Source of the DNA: Nocardia sp.
GTDB taxonomy: Bacteria; Actinomycetota; Actinomycetes; Mycobacteriales; Mycobacteriaceae
DNA: 58,899 nt
Assembly (NCBI RefSeq): GCF_025465275.1
Contig: NZ_JAODNK010000157.1
Span: 1 to 58,899 of the forward strand
Reading direction: 5' to 3'
Positions within the stretch are counted from its first letter, which is position 1; each line of letters begins with the position of its first letter. The position numbers were made by a program, and so were the translations under genes. Below the pieces are notes generated by a model that saw only the letters and a program-made list of their open reading frames with translations, searched no databases and was not told the DNA's origin. Positions 39,387 through 49,055 of this stretch are shown here, piece by piece.

Positions 39387-41945
39387 TCAGTGTGGAGTGT
39401 TGGCTGGATCGCATACTTTCCAGCCGTCGGACGTGTGCTGCAGGTCGAAGGTGCGCGCCGACGTTTTTGCCGGATCGGCCTCGGTATAGACCGTGGCCTG
39501 CGCGATCGCGGAATCTCCGGTGATCTTGATCGCGTCCACGCTCTTCACCACCGGAATGCTCTTCTGCTCCTTCGACGTTCGGTACACACCGGCGAACTGA
39601 TCCGCCGAAATATTCTGGTAGAAGTCGTGTTGCGTACCGCAGGTGATACCGCGCAGCTTGTCCAGATCGCCGGCCGCCAGCCCCGCCGTGTACGTCGAAA
39701 TAGCACTCGTGACCTGGGTGTCCGGCGAATTGTCCGACGAGCTCTTCATCACCCCGACGACCACGCCGATCACGATGAGCACCGCCACGACCGCCGCGGC
39801 GATAATCCAGACCCGCTTGTTGGACTTGCCACTCGTCGCCGCAGGCTCGGCCCCCGCCTCACCGGCGGCAGGCACCCGCTGCGGCGCGGCAATGGTCCGG
39901 GACCCGTCCTGTCCTGGCCCCTGAACGCCGCCGGGGCCTTGCTGGCCGCCACCGGGACTCTGAGGGCCGCCCTGTGCGCCACCGGGGCCCTGCTGAACAC
40001 CTTGTGCACCACCGGGACCCGAGCTTCCGCCCGGACCCTGCTGACCGCCCGGACCCTGCTGACCGCCCGGACCCTGAGGCCCGCCGGAACCCTGCGGCCC
40101 ACTGAGGTTTTGGGGACTGCCGACACCCCGAGGAGCACCCGGACCCTGCTGACCGCCCGGACCTCGAGGTGCGCCGGGTCCTTGAGGTCCGTTCGGACCC
40201 TGCGGCCCACCGGGACCCTGAGGTCCACCCGGGCCCTGCGGCGCGCCCGCCCCGACTCGCTGCGGGCCCGGCGGTACGGCGCGCGGGCCGCGAATCGGAT
40301 GTGCGGGCATGGTCGGCTGCATATCGGCGGGCGAAGGCGCACTGGCAGGCTGCCGCGGCGCGTTCGGCGGCCGCGGCGGCGAAGGCCGCGTCTCCTCGAC
40401 GCCCCCCACCTGCTCGGGCGCATTCCCCCGCGGCCCGACATTCCGCGGCCCCGCATTCATTCGCGGCGACGCCGGCGGCTTGCTGACGGCCCGCCCCTGC
40501 GGCCCCGAAACCCGGATCTTCTCGGTGGCCTGATCTCCCTTGACGATCGGCAGCAGCGTAGTGGCGTCTTCGGACCCCGCCGGAACCTTCTGAATAGCAA
40601 CGGTTTCGGAATCCGCCGCGCCCGAATCCGCACCGTCCCCGGCCTTTCCGGCCGCCTTCGCTGCGTCGTCCGAGTCCGGAGTCCCGGCCTGTCCCTTGCC
40701 GTCCTTCGTCCCGTCACCAGCTCCGGTCGCGGCAGCGCTCGACCCCGCCGCACCACTCTGCGTGTCAGCATCGGCGGAAACCGCCGGTCGAGCAGCATCG
40801 CCTGATCCGTCGTCGGCCTTCTGCTTCGGGGCATCACTCGACGCATCCGCAGAACCGCGCCCGCCGGCCCCGGCGGCTGCCGCGCCGGCCGCAGCTGCGC
40901 TACCGGCCTGTCCCGCGCCAGCACCCGGCTTCTCGGCTGCGTCACCTGCCTGGCTTGCTGCGCTATCTGCTTGTCCGGCTGCGCTCTTCGCCTGTGCGGC
41001 CGCGCCACCGCCCTGCCCTGCCGCGCCCCGCGCCGATCCGGCGGCAGCGTCCTGGCGTGGGACAACCTTGAACTGCGTGGTCACATCCGCTGACGGAGCG
41101 GGGTTTCCGGGCCCTGCCGGCGTAGCCGACCGCCCCACCTGCTGCGCCCCGAACACCTGCGGAGCACCACCTTGCGCGGCCGAACCACCTTGCGCGGCCG
41201 AACCTCCTTGCGCGGCCGAGCCACCTTGCGCGGCCGAGCCACCTTGCGCGGCCGAGCCACCTTGCGCGGCCGAGCCACCTTGCGCGGCCGAGCCACCTTG
41301 CGCGGCCGAGCCACCTTGCGCGGCCGAGCCACGCTGCGGGATCGAACCACCCTGCGCGGCACGGCCGCTCTGCGCGCCGGGATCACCCTGTGCAGGACCA
41401 CCTTGCGAGCTCGGACCACCTTGCGAGGCAGGACCATTCGCCGCCGCCGGGTTGACACCCTGCGGGGCGGAACCGCGCTGCGGGATCGAACCACCTTGGG
41501 CAGAGTCACTCTGGAGGGCCGAGCCACCCTGCGAGCCCGGGCCGCCCTGCGGCGTCGGACCACTCGCGGACGCGGGGTTGCCACCCTGCGGGGCCGAACC
41601 ACCTTGCGCGGCGGGCCTACCCGGTGCGGCGGGGTTGCCGCCCTGCGTACCGGGGCCGCTGGGCGGGGTGGCGCCGGCGCGGGGCGTGGTGGGGATACGG
41701 GTGGTGGGCCCTGCGGCCGGTTCGTACTTGATGGTGGCGAAGTTGGGTTTGCCCGCCGAGGTCGGGGGCAGGGGGGAGGGTGCGACGCCGCGGCGGATGA
41801 TTTCGGTGGCGGCGGTCTGTGACGGGTCCGACGATGCGGCCGGTTGACCGGCGGGCGCCTGCGGAGTGTCCTGGCCGGCGCCCGTGCCGGGGGCTGCCGG
41901 GCGGGCAGGGTCCTGTGGCTGTTGGTCGTCGTTCGAGTCGGACAC
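39387..41945 (-). CDS. Very long Gly/Gln/Pro/Ala-rich membrane protein with C-terminal extracytoplasmic domain, Rv0361-like
   Basis: 852 residues from GTG 41945, with GAGGGG upstream. About 700 residues before the membrane helix (711-733, WIIAAAVVAVLIVIGVVVGV) are low-complexity: Pro/Gln-rich, nine copies of GGSAAQ, Ala/Asp-rich, then a stretch of Gly-Pro-Gln triplets with Gly mostly every third residue, collagen-like. The last 118 residues (ISTYTAGLAAGDLDKL, CGTQHDFYQNIS, DGWKVCDPANTPH) are an NTF2-like domain with two Cys, similar to Rv0361 (about 275 residues as I recall). Topology puts the repeats in the cytoplasm. It is divergent from the DUF3151 gene, as in mycobacteria. The long repeats are probably a lineage-specific expansion. 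Confidence 0.85.
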   Translation of the reverse strand: MSDSNDDQQPQDPARPAAPGTGAGQDTPQAPAGQPAASSDPSQTAATEIIRRGVAPSPLPPTSAGKPNFATIKYEPAAGPTTRIPTTPRAGATPPSGPGTQGGNPAAPGRPAAQGGSAPQGGNPASASGPTPQGGPGSQGGSALQSDSAQGGSIPQRGSAPQGVNPAAANGPASQGGPSSQGGPAQGDPGAQSGRAAQGGSIPQRGSAAQGGSAAQGGSAAQGGSAAQGGSAAQGGSAAQGGSAAQGGSAAQGGSAAQGGAPQVFGAQQVGRSATPAGPGNPAPSADVTTQFKVVPRQDAAAGSARGAAGQGGGAAAQAKSAAGQADSAASQAGDAAEKPGAGAGQAGSAAAAGAAAAGAGGRGSADASSDAPKQKADDGSGDAARPAVSADADTQSGAAGSSAAATGAGDGTKDGKGQAGTPDSDDAAKAAGKAGDGADSGAADSETVAIQKVPAGSEDATTLLPIVKGDQATEKIRVSGPQGRAVSKPPASPRMNAGPRNVGPRGNAPEQVGGVEETRPSPPRPPNAPRQPASAPSPADMQPTMPAHPIRGPRAVPPGPQRVGAGAPQGPGGPQGPGGPQGPNGPQGPGAPRGPGGQQGPGAPRGVGSPQNLSGPQGSGGPQGPGGQQGPGGQQGPGGSSGPGGAQGVQQGPGGAQGGPQSPGGGQQGPGGVQGPGQDGSRTIAAPQRVPAAGEAGAEPAATSGKSNKRVWIIAAAVVAVLIVIGVVVGVMKSSSDNSPDTQVTSAISTYTAGLAAGDLDKLRGITCGTQHDFYQNISADQFAGVYRTSKEQKSIPVVKSVDAIKITGDSAIAQATVYTEADPAKTSARTFDLQHTSDGWKVCDPANTPH
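41172..41333. repeat. 18-bp tandem repeat, nine copies, within the long membrane protein
   Basis: Nine 18-bp units (consensus TTGCGCGGCCGAGCCACC) run without gaps, the first two and the last differing by one or two bases. They encode nine GGSAAQ hexapeptides on the minus strand. Copy number probably varies between strains. Confidence 0.95.
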
Positions 41946-42026
41946 GCGCTACCCCTCGCTTCGGCGGAACTGTGATTCGACGGTCAGCCTACTGAGCATT
42001 TCGATGGTCGGTGCAGAATGATCGGC

Positions 42027-42461
42027 ATGACGTCCTTCGGTGATCTGCTCGGACCGCAGCCGGTACTCCTTCCGGAAAACTCGGATGCGGAGGAAGCGCT
42101 GCTGGAGAATCAAGATCCGGTGCTGGTCGCAGCGGCGCATCCGACGGCCTCCATTGCCTGGGCGTACCTCGCCGAGGCCGCTCTCATCGCCGGCGCCGGC
42201 GAGGTGAATGCCGACACGCTCGCGGCCTACGCCTTCGCTCGCACCGGCTACCACCGCGGCCTGGACCTGTTGCGCCGCAATGGCTGGAAGGGCTTCGGCC
42301 CGGTGCCGTGGAGCCACGAACCCAACCAGGGTTTCCTGCGTGCCGTCGCGGTGCTGGCCAAGGCCGCCCGCACCATCGGCGAGAACGACGAATACGCCCG
42401 CTGCCTGGACCTGCTCGAGGATTGCGACCCGCGGGCCGCGGCCGAACTCGGGCTCGACTGA
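42027..42461 (+). CDS. DUF3151 family protein, Rv0360c-like
   Basis: 144 residues from ATG 42027 (an ATG at 42018 would add three). Family landmarks are FGDLLGPQPVLLPE at the start, AAAHPTASIAWAYLAEAAL, AYAFARTGYHRGLDLLRRNGW and GPVPWSHEPNQGFLRAVAVL, an all-helical, TPR-like build. Function is unknown. It is found beside the Rv0361-like gene and near fba and purA across mycolic-acid bacteria, so it may be tied to central metabolism or the envelope. Confidence 0.9.
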   Translation: MTSFGDLLGPQPVLLPENSDAEEALLENQDPVLVAAAHPTASIAWAYLAEAALIAGAGEVNADTLAAYAFARTGYHRGLDLLRRNGWKGFGPVPWSHEPNQGFLRAVAVLAKAARTIGENDEYARCLDLLEDCDPRAAAELGLD

Positions 42462-42465
42462 CACT

Positions 42466-43617
42466 TTGACCAGTGGCCTGGGCACCACCTTCGACGCCGC
42501 CAAGGACAGCGGTGTCGCGCGCATGCGCATCGCTGCCGCCAGGGTCCGCTCCTCGTTGTTGCCGATCGTGCAGTGCGCGGTCGGTGCGGGGCTGGCCTGG
42601 TTCATCGCACATAAGGTGATCGGCCATCCGCAGCCGTTCTTCGCACCCATGGCCGCCATGATCTCCATCGGTGTGTCCTTCGGTGCGCGCCTGCGCCGGG
42701 CGGTCGAGCTGATCGTCGGTGTGTCCGTCGGCATCGGCATCGGCGACCTGTTCGTCTCCCGTTTCGGGACCGGCGTCTGGCAGATCTCGCTGCTGGTGAT
42801 CTTCGCCATGTGCGCGGCCGTGTTCCTGGACGGCGGCCCGGTCATCACCATGCAGGCGGCGTCCTCGGCGGTGCTGGTGGCCACCCTGATTCCGCCGCAC
42901 AGCGGGGCCTCGCATTTCCGCATCGTGGACGCCTTGGTCGGCGGCATGGTCGGCATCGTGGTGGTGGCGGCGATTCCGCTGCATCCGGTGCGCCGGGCCA
43001 GACAGCAGGCGGCCGACATTCTCGGCGTCATGGGCAAGGCGCTCACCGATGCCGCGGACGGCCTGCTGGAACACGACGCCGACAAGATCAAGGCGGCACT
43101 GGAAGCGGTGCGCGGCACGCAAACTCGCCTCGACACACTGCGCAGCACCCTCGCGGGCGGCCGGGAGATCAGCAGAATCTCACCGCTGTACTGGAATTCG
43201 CGCGCCCGCCTGGAGCGCATTCAAGACACTGCGGACCCGATCGACAATGCCGTCCGTAATACCCGCGTATTGCTGCGCCGCGCACTGTCTCTGGTGCGTG
43301 ACGACGAAGTCCTGAACCCGAGTCTGACCCTCGAGGTGGAACAGCTCGGGAAGGCCGTGGAGGTGGTCCGCGAGATGGTGCTCGCCGATCCCGGCGAACA
43401 ACCCGATGCCGCGGAGGCCACCCGAGTCCTGCGTTCGGTCGCCAAGGGCGCAACCAAGGACATGGTCGAGGGCGCGGGCATTTCCGCGCACGTGGTGTTC
43501 GCCCAGATCCGTTCGATCCTGGTCGATCTCATGCAGGTGTGCGGTATGCGCAGGCTCTCGTCCATCGCCATGCTGCCGCCGACCGTGCCGAATCCCTATG
43601 TGACGCCGATCGATTGA
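42466..43617 (+). CDS. FUSC-type aromatic-acid exporter-like membrane protein
   Basis: About 383 residues if read from the TTG at 42466, 4 nt past the DUF3151 stop; an ATG at 42523 is the alternative. Four to six membrane helices in the first half (PIVQCAVGAGLAWFIAHKVI, FFAPMAAMISIGVSFGARL, VELIVGVSVGIGIGDLFV) form the FUSC module, with the typical Pro-Phe-Phe-Ala-Pro motif. The second half is a long helical cytoplasmic region. Relatives export aromatic acids or other metabolites. It is likely in the transcript of the DUF3151 gene. Confidence 0.82.
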   Translation: MTSGLGTTFDAAKDSGVARMRIAAARVRSSLLPIVQCAVGAGLAWFIAHKVIGHPQPFFAPMAAMISIGVSFGARLRRAVELIVGVSVGIGIGDLFVSRFGTGVWQISLLVIFAMCAAVFLDGGPVITMQAASSAVLVATLIPPHSGASHFRIVDALVGGMVGIVVVAAIPLHPVRRARQQAADILGVMGKALTDAADGLLEHDADKIKAALEAVRGTQTRLDTLRSTLAGGREISRISPLYWNSRARLERIQDTADPIDNAVRNTRVLLRRALSLVRDDEVLNPSLTLEVEQLGKAVEVVREMVLADPGEQPDAAEATRVLRSVAKGATKDMVEGAGISAHVVFAQIRSILVDLMQVCGMRRLSSIAMLPPTVPNPYVTPID

Positions 43618-43620
43618 GCC

Positions 43621-44403
43621 TCAGGTCCAGAAGCGAGTGAGCGATCCGCCCCAGCTCGACCAGATCGAGGGCACGCCCGACAGGCCGAACAGTGCGCGAA
43701 TGCCGTCGAAGAACGCGATATTGATCTGCGGCACGAACAACAGCGCCACCAGGATCAAGATTCCGTACGGCTTGATCTGATCCATGGACCGCCGCGTCTG
43801 ATAGCTCAGCGACGGCTCCAGAATGCCGTAACCGTCCGTTCCCGGCACCGGGATCAGATTCAGCACGGTCGCCATGATCTGCAGGAACGCAAGGTAACTC
43901 AGCCCGAACCAGAACGCCGGATGCGACGACGAACTGCCCCAGAGCTTCACGATGACCAGCAGCACGATCGCGCACGTGGCGTTGACCGCCGGACCCGCAC
44001 CGCTCACCGTCCGCTGCGTCCGCGCGTTGAAGGCCCCCGAATTCACGTACACCGCACCACCCGGCAGCGCGAACCCGCCGATGGCGATGAACAGGATCGG
44101 CAGCCCGATCGACAGCAGCGGATGGCTGTATTTCAGCGGGTTGAGCGTGAGATACCCGCGCAATTCCACATCCCGGTCGCCGGCCCGCCACGCCACATAC
44201 GCGTGCGCGAACTCGTGCAGGCAGAGCGAGACGATCCAGCCCGCCACCACCATCACGAAGACGCCGAATTGGGCTTGGTGCGAGAGCAGATCGGAAATCC
44301 ACGCCACCACGCCGCCCGCCACGGCGACGGCGATGACCAGCAGGAAGATCGGGCTCGGCCGCACGGCCCCCGGGGTTCGGCCGAGCGCGCGGGGAGAGCT
44401 CAT
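43621..44403 (-). CDS. M50 site-2-protease family membrane metalloprotease-like protein, Rv0359-like
   Basis: 260 residues from ATG 44403, with AGGAG 5 nt upstream. Six or so membrane helices are present. The zinc-binding HEFAHAYVAW lies in helix 2 and the third-ligand region is NLIPVPGTDGYGILE, matching the NxxPxxxxDG pattern of the family. Members cut membrane-bound substrates such as anti-sigma factors inside the bilayer. No PDZ domain is seen, so this is the short type. It is convergent with the FUSC gene with a gap of only 3 bp and no visible terminator between them. Confidence 0.9.
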   Translation of the reverse strand: MSSPRALGRTPGAVRPSPIFLLVIAVAVAGGVVAWISDLLSHQAQFGVFVMVVAGWIVSLCLHEFAHAYVAWRAGDRDVELRGYLTLNPLKYSHPLLSIGLPILFIAIGGFALPGGAVYVNSGAFNARTQRTVSGAGPAVNATCAIVLLVIVKLWGSSSSHPAFWFGLSYLAFLQIMATVLNLIPVPGTDGYGILEPSLSYQTRRSMDQIKPYGILILVALLFVPQINIAFFDGIRALFGLSGVPSIWSSWGGSLTRFWT

Positions 44404-44455
44404 CGGACTCCTTGTATGAGACCCCGGTTCGCAGCGGTGCGCCACCGGGAGAAGG

Positions 44456-45115
44456 TCAGCGGACCAGCAACCACGGTTCGTGGTGCCGATAGAAAGTGGA
44501 GCGCCGCACCGGCTTATCGGTGGTGATGCCGTCGCGGGTGACGATGGCGCCGCGGGTGCCGAGCTGCATGGCCCGGCCTTCCACCCAGCGCTTCTTCCGC
44601 AATCCGCGGTGCACGCTCGAGTGCAGGCCGGGCAGCTCCAGTGTGGGGGAAACCAGCAGGGCGGCGACTTTTCCGGTGAAGAGCCGCGTGTCGTCCACGT
44701 ACGCTTCGCCTTCCAGCTTCCCGCCGTCCTCACCGACGAGAGTGGCGCGGCCGATGAGCACCTTGCCGGTGTCGTCGCGAATCAGCGGGGTTTCCTGCGG
44801 CTTGCCGTCGAGCGCGCGTTTGGCGGCGGCGCTGCCGGTGCCGGTCTCGTAGGCGCGGGAGCCGTAGGTGCGGTCGACGGGCACGTAGCCGATCTCGACG
44901 CCGAGCCGCTCGGTGCGCATCAGGTGGGTCAGGACCGCGGCCAGGCCGGCGTCCTCACCGAGCACGATCAAGCGGGGGAGACTGTCGGCGGCCATGACGG
45001 GCAGCAGCTCGTCCAGCAGCGTGGTATCCGGAATGGCCGACGTCTGGGTGAGGGGAAGGGCAGCGAGAGCGATCGGTACCGGTGCGCCGTCGCAGCGGAG
45101 AACATGGGTACTCAA
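44456..45115 (-). CDS. Conserved protein, Rv0358-like, function unknown
   Basis: About 219 residues from TTG 45115, preferred because GGAGGG lies 10 nt upstream and because the Rv0358 protein is about that size; an ATG at 45226 would give 256. Clear segments are PRLIVLGEDAGLAAVLTHLM, VDRTYGSRAYETGTGSAAAK, DDTGKVLIGRATLVGEDG and STFYRHHEPWLLVR. The GEDAGLAAVL/GTGSAAAKRAL pattern with a beta-sandwich-like second half recalls lipid-kinase-type folds, but I would not assign an activity. It lies between the protease gene and purA, as in mycobacteria. Confidence 0.72.
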   Translation of the reverse strand: MSTHVLRCDGAPVPIALAALPLTQTSAIPDTTLLDELLPVMAADSLPRLIVLGEDAGLAAVLTHLMRTERLGVEIGYVPVDRTYGSRAYETGTGSAAAKRALDGKPQETPLIRDDTGKVLIGRATLVGEDGGKLEGEAYVDDTRLFTGKVAALLVSPTLELPGLHSSVHRGLRKKRWVEGRAMQLGTRGAIVTRDGITTDKPVRRSTFYRHHEPWLLVR

Positions 45116-45258
45116 CTGCCGTACACCCTCCTCTGACCTGACAACACGATCCCCTCGCTGCAACTCTCGCGGACCCCCGGCCGGTCCGCCTCCGGTTGTC
45201 TCACCATAGTCCTGTTGAAGTGCCATCGCCCCGCCCGCTCAGCGCGCATCCCCCCATG

Positions 45259-45371
45259 TTCGCGGCCCGTCTCGTTCTGGACTGAGTGGAGCGGGGGAGC
45301 GAAGCGGAGGAGCGGAGGGAGGGAAGAACGAGACTCCCAGGGCCGCGAACCCGCCGTAGCGAAGCGGAGGC
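45259..45371 (+). ncRNA. Structured intergenic element, copy 2 (candidate RNA or palindromic mobile element)
   Basis: Outer stem TTCGCGGCCC (45259-45268) pairs with GGGCCGCGAA (45340-45349). Inner stem GTCTCGTTCT (45269-45278) pairs with AGAACGAGAC (45325-45334), leaving a 5-nt bulge. The 46-nt loop is the same G/A-rich sequence as in copy 1 with a few changes, and the tail AGCGAAGCGGAGG is shared. It ends 107 bp before the purA ATG. A TAGACT -10-like hexamer lies at 45393-45398, so the element may be upstream of the promoter rather than in the leader. Type is tentative. Confidence 0.5.
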
Positions 45372-45478
45372 AGAAGATACAGAGCCATCTATTAGACTGT
45401 GCGTCCGGCCACCGCCTTCTGACGGCGGGTAGCTGCAGCATCACCGGTGCTGCGCGTCGAACCCGTAGGAGACTCCTA

Positions 45479-46768
<1,290 letters not shown>

Positions 46769-46787
46769 CCACCCCCAGAACGCTTTT

Positions 46788-46819
46788 CGCCCCCGCCGCG
46801 TGAAAACGCCGCGGGGGCG
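46788..46819 (+). terminator. Terminator after purA with GNRA-type loop
   Basis: CGCCCCCGC pairs with GCGGGGGCG, a C-C mismatch follows, then GCGT pairs with ACGC around a GAAA loop. It lies 19 nt past the purA stop. Confidence 0.85.
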
Positions 46820-46874
46820 ACCCATTTCAAGGCGCTACCCTCCCGATCGGACCTAGAGAAGCACCATCCGACGA

Positions 46875-46920
46875 CCGCACAGCCCGTGTCGAAACCGAAC
46901 AGCCCTGACAAGTGCTGTTC
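46875..46920. repeat. Short CCG[A/C]ACAG array on a 20-bp register
   Basis: CCGCACAG starts at 46875, CCGAACAG at 46895 and the complement CTGTTC at 46915, all exactly 20 bp apart. It lies in the 370-bp convergent gap between purA and the MocR gene. Apart from a fragment GTCATCCCG at about 46978, which resembles the start of the dispersed 32-bp repeat, and the purA terminator, I see nothing else in this gap. Confidence 0.8.
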
Positions 46921-47138
46921 CGCCAATACGCGGGCTGCGCGGTTTGACGGATGCTCGAAAACGCAACCACAGCCAGTCATCCCGCCGGAACGTAAGGACA
47001 GTTACTGGGCCGGAAGAGACAGCCGGGTACGGCAGGCGACGTGCCCAGCACTGCGTCTTTTTCGCACTTCATTTCGAGGCAATGCCTTCTCGGACCGCCC
47101 ACCTCGCCCACCACGGCCGCCAATGAGCGAAGACCTGG

Positions 47139-48638
47139 TCAGTAGCAGGTCATCGGGGTCAGGGGCTCTATGGCGTGGGGGGTTAGGGAGTTGTAGGCGG
47201 CTGCCAGGCATTTGACGCCGATTCGGATGTCGGCTTCCTCGTGGGTGAAGGGGAGGCGGAGGAAGCGTTCGAAGGCGCCTTGGACGCCGAAGCGGGGGCC
47301 GGCGGCGAGGAGGACGCCGTGGTTGGGGGCGGTGGCGGCCAGGGCGGTGGAGACGGGGGCGGGGAGTTGGGCCCAGAGGGACATGCCGCCGGCACCGGGG
47401 GAGACGCGCCAGTCTGGGAGGTCCTCGGCGAGGGCGTCCAGGAGGGTGGCGCGGCGGGAACGCAGCTGTTGCCTTCGGACGGTGAGGATTTCGTCGGCGT
47501 GCTGGAGCAGGTGGACGGTTGCCAGCTGGTCCATGACCGGGGTGCCGAGGTCCATGGTGGAGCGGGTGCCGAGCAGTTTGGTGATGAGGGATTGGTTGGC
47601 GCGGACCCAGCCGACACGCAGGCCGCCCCAGAAGGATTTCGAGGCCGAGCCGATGGTCACGATCTCCGAGCCGCGCGCGAATGCTGCTACGGGCGGCATG
47701 ATTTCGTCATCGGTGAGGTGCAGGTCCACCATGGATTCGTCGACGATCACCGTCATACGGGTTTCGCGGGCGATGGCGGCCAGCTCGGCGCGGCCCTCGG
47801 CGGAAAGCAGCAGGCCGGTGGGATTGTGGTAATCCGGCACCAGATACGCGATGCTTGCCGCGGTTTGCCTTGCCGCACTGCGGATTCCGTCGAGATCCCA
47901 GCCGTCCGGGCGCAGCGGCACCGGCACCGGGCGGGCGCCCACATCGCGAATGGCCTCGATGGCATTGGGGTAACTGGGGTGATCGATGAGCACTCGCTCC
48001 GCCGGGGTGGTGAGCACATTCAGCAGCAGCCGCAACCCGTGCTGCGCGCCGAGGGTGACCAGGATCTGATCGGGATCGGTGGGCAGCCCGCGCTCTGTGT
48101 ACCGCCGGGCCAGCGCCTCCCGCAGCATGAGCATGCCGACCGGGTCCATGCCGTGCGTGCCTAGATACGTCGGAAGTCCCTGCAGCGCAGTGGTGTACGC
48201 ATCCATCATCTCCACCGGCGCGGACATGGCGGCATAGGTCATATCGATAGTCGGCAGCTCCGGCTGCGCCATCATGGCGAGCAGACTGCGCGCCGGTTTG
48301 GTGCCGTCGTGCACCACCGTCGGCGGCAGCGCCACCGTGCTGCGCGAGCCCTGCCTGCTGATCAGATAACCGTGCTCGCGCAGCAGTGAGTACGCGGAGG
48401 TGACGGTGGTGCGGCTGACGCGCAGGCTGGTGGCCAGATCACGTTCGCTGGGCAGCGCGACGCCGAGCGGCGCCCGCCCGTCGTGAATGAGCAGCCGGAC
48501 GCTTTCGGCCAGTGCCACATAGGCGGGCCGGGTCGTGCGCCTGCTGTTGTCGGCTGCCGGGGCGGCGCCGGGTTCGTCGTGCCGCCACCGGCCCAGGTCG
48601 CGGGTAAGGCTGGCCGCGCCGATCACTCGTATCGCCAT
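47139..48638 (-). CDS. MocR-type regulator: GntR DNA-binding domain fused to aminotransferase-like domain
   Basis: 499 residues from ATG 48638. The GntR winged helix is at about residues 40-110 (ALPSERDLATSLRVSRTTVT, GYLISRQGSRSTV). The class I aminotransferase-like domain follows, with the PLP lysine in TIGSASKSFWGGLRVGW and the PDYHNPTG motif. MocR proteins use PLP or amino-compound binding as a signal rather than catalysis, as in GabR and PdxR. Divergent neighbours are usual targets; here that is a small membrane protein and an alkyltransferase. Inverted half-sites lie in the promoter gap. Confidence 0.9.
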   Translation of the reverse strand: MAIRVIGAASLTRDLGRWRHDEPGAAPAADNSRRTTRPAYVALAESVRLLIHDGRAPLGVALPSERDLATSLRVSRTTVTSAYSLLREHGYLISRQGSRSTVALPPTVVHDGTKPARSLLAMMAQPELPTIDMTYAAMSAPVEMMDAYTTALQGLPTYLGTHGMDPVGMLMLREALARRYTERGLPTDPDQILVTLGAQHGLRLLLNVLTTPAERVLIDHPSYPNAIEAIRDVGARPVPVPLRPDGWDLDGIRSAARQTAASIAYLVPDYHNPTGLLLSAEGRAELAAIARETRMTVIVDESMVDLHLTDDEIMPPVAAFARGSEIVTIGSASKSFWGGLRVGWVRANQSLITKLLGTRSTMDLGTPVMDQLATVHLLQHADEILTVRRQQLRSRRATLLDALAEDLPDWRVSPGAGGMSLWAQLPAPVSTALAATAPNHGVLLAAGPRFGVQGAFERFLRLPFTHEEADIRIGVKCLAAAYNSLTPHAIEPLTPMTCY

Positions 48639-48643
48639 AAAGG

Positions 48644-48680
48644 CCAGTATCCGGGTACTGGATATTTTCTTCAAGTCCAG
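48644..48680. promoter_or_regulatory. Putative MocR operator with CCAGT/ACTGG half-sites
   Basis: CCAGTA (48644-48649) and TACTGG (48656-48661) form an inverted repeat with 6 bp between. A further GTCCAG at 48675-48680 gives a second inverted pair with TACTGG. It lies between the divergent starts at 48638 and 48700. Confidence 0.5.
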
Positions 48681-48699
48681 AACCGGCCACCATGGGGTG

Positions 48700-49002
48700 A
48701 TGATCGTTATGCTCGCCTCCTTGCTGGTAGTCGCAGCTTTCGCCGGGATCGTCTACCGGTTCGCTCCCAAGCCGGACGAGCGCTGGGGCGTGCTGCTGGA
48801 GCGCTACCGCCCGCATGCACCGATGTCAGACTGGTCGGTCGCGGAATACGACGGGGCACGGCAATACTCCGACCTCTCCGCTGCGGCCGCGCATCAGGAT
48901 GCGCTCGAACCCGAACGTCCGGTACGCCGCGCTCGCCGCCGCGCCTCGGCCCGTCCCGATCTTGCGAACATCCCCTGCCGTGGCGAATCAGTCCAGTTCT
49001 AG
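48700..49002 (+). CDS. Small single-helix membrane protein, function unknown
   Basis: 100 residues from ATG 48700 (a GTG at 48697 is possible). One N-terminal helix (IVMLASLLVVAAFAGIVYRF), then a charged cytoplasmic part with RYRPHAPMSDWSVAEYDGARQYSDLSA and a basic end. No family is recognised. It is divergent from the MocR gene and sits just before the alkyltransferase gene. Its stop codon lies inside the palindrome at 48993-49010. It might be regulated by MocR. Confidence 0.6.
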   Translation: MIVMLASLLVVAAFAGIVYRFAPKPDERWGVLLERYRPHAPMSDWSVAEYDGARQYSDLSAAAAHQDALEPERPVRRARRRASARPDLANIPCRGESVQF

Positions 49003-49010
49003 AGAACTGG
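48993..49010. promoter_or_regulatory. Perfect 18-bp palindrome before the alkyltransferase gene
   Basis: CCAGTTCTAGAGAACTGG is fully symmetric. A further ACTGG follows at 49020-49024. Its half-site CCAGT/ACTGG is the one seen at the MocR promoter, so it may be a second site for the same regulator or a terminator of the small gene. Confidence 0.5.
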
Positions 49011-49055
49011 CCTTTATCAACTGGACTTGTCGGTGCCTCGGTGCACACTGGCTCT

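Noticed and set aside
41172..41333. The regular 18-bp repeats as a CRISPR array
   Set aside because: Units abut with no spacers, keep the reading frame and encode GGSAAQ; no cas genes are near.
46886..47215. A 109-residue frame in the purA/MocR gap
   Set aside because: It overlaps the repeat array and the MocR 3' end, lacks a ribosome site and shows no recognisable sequence.
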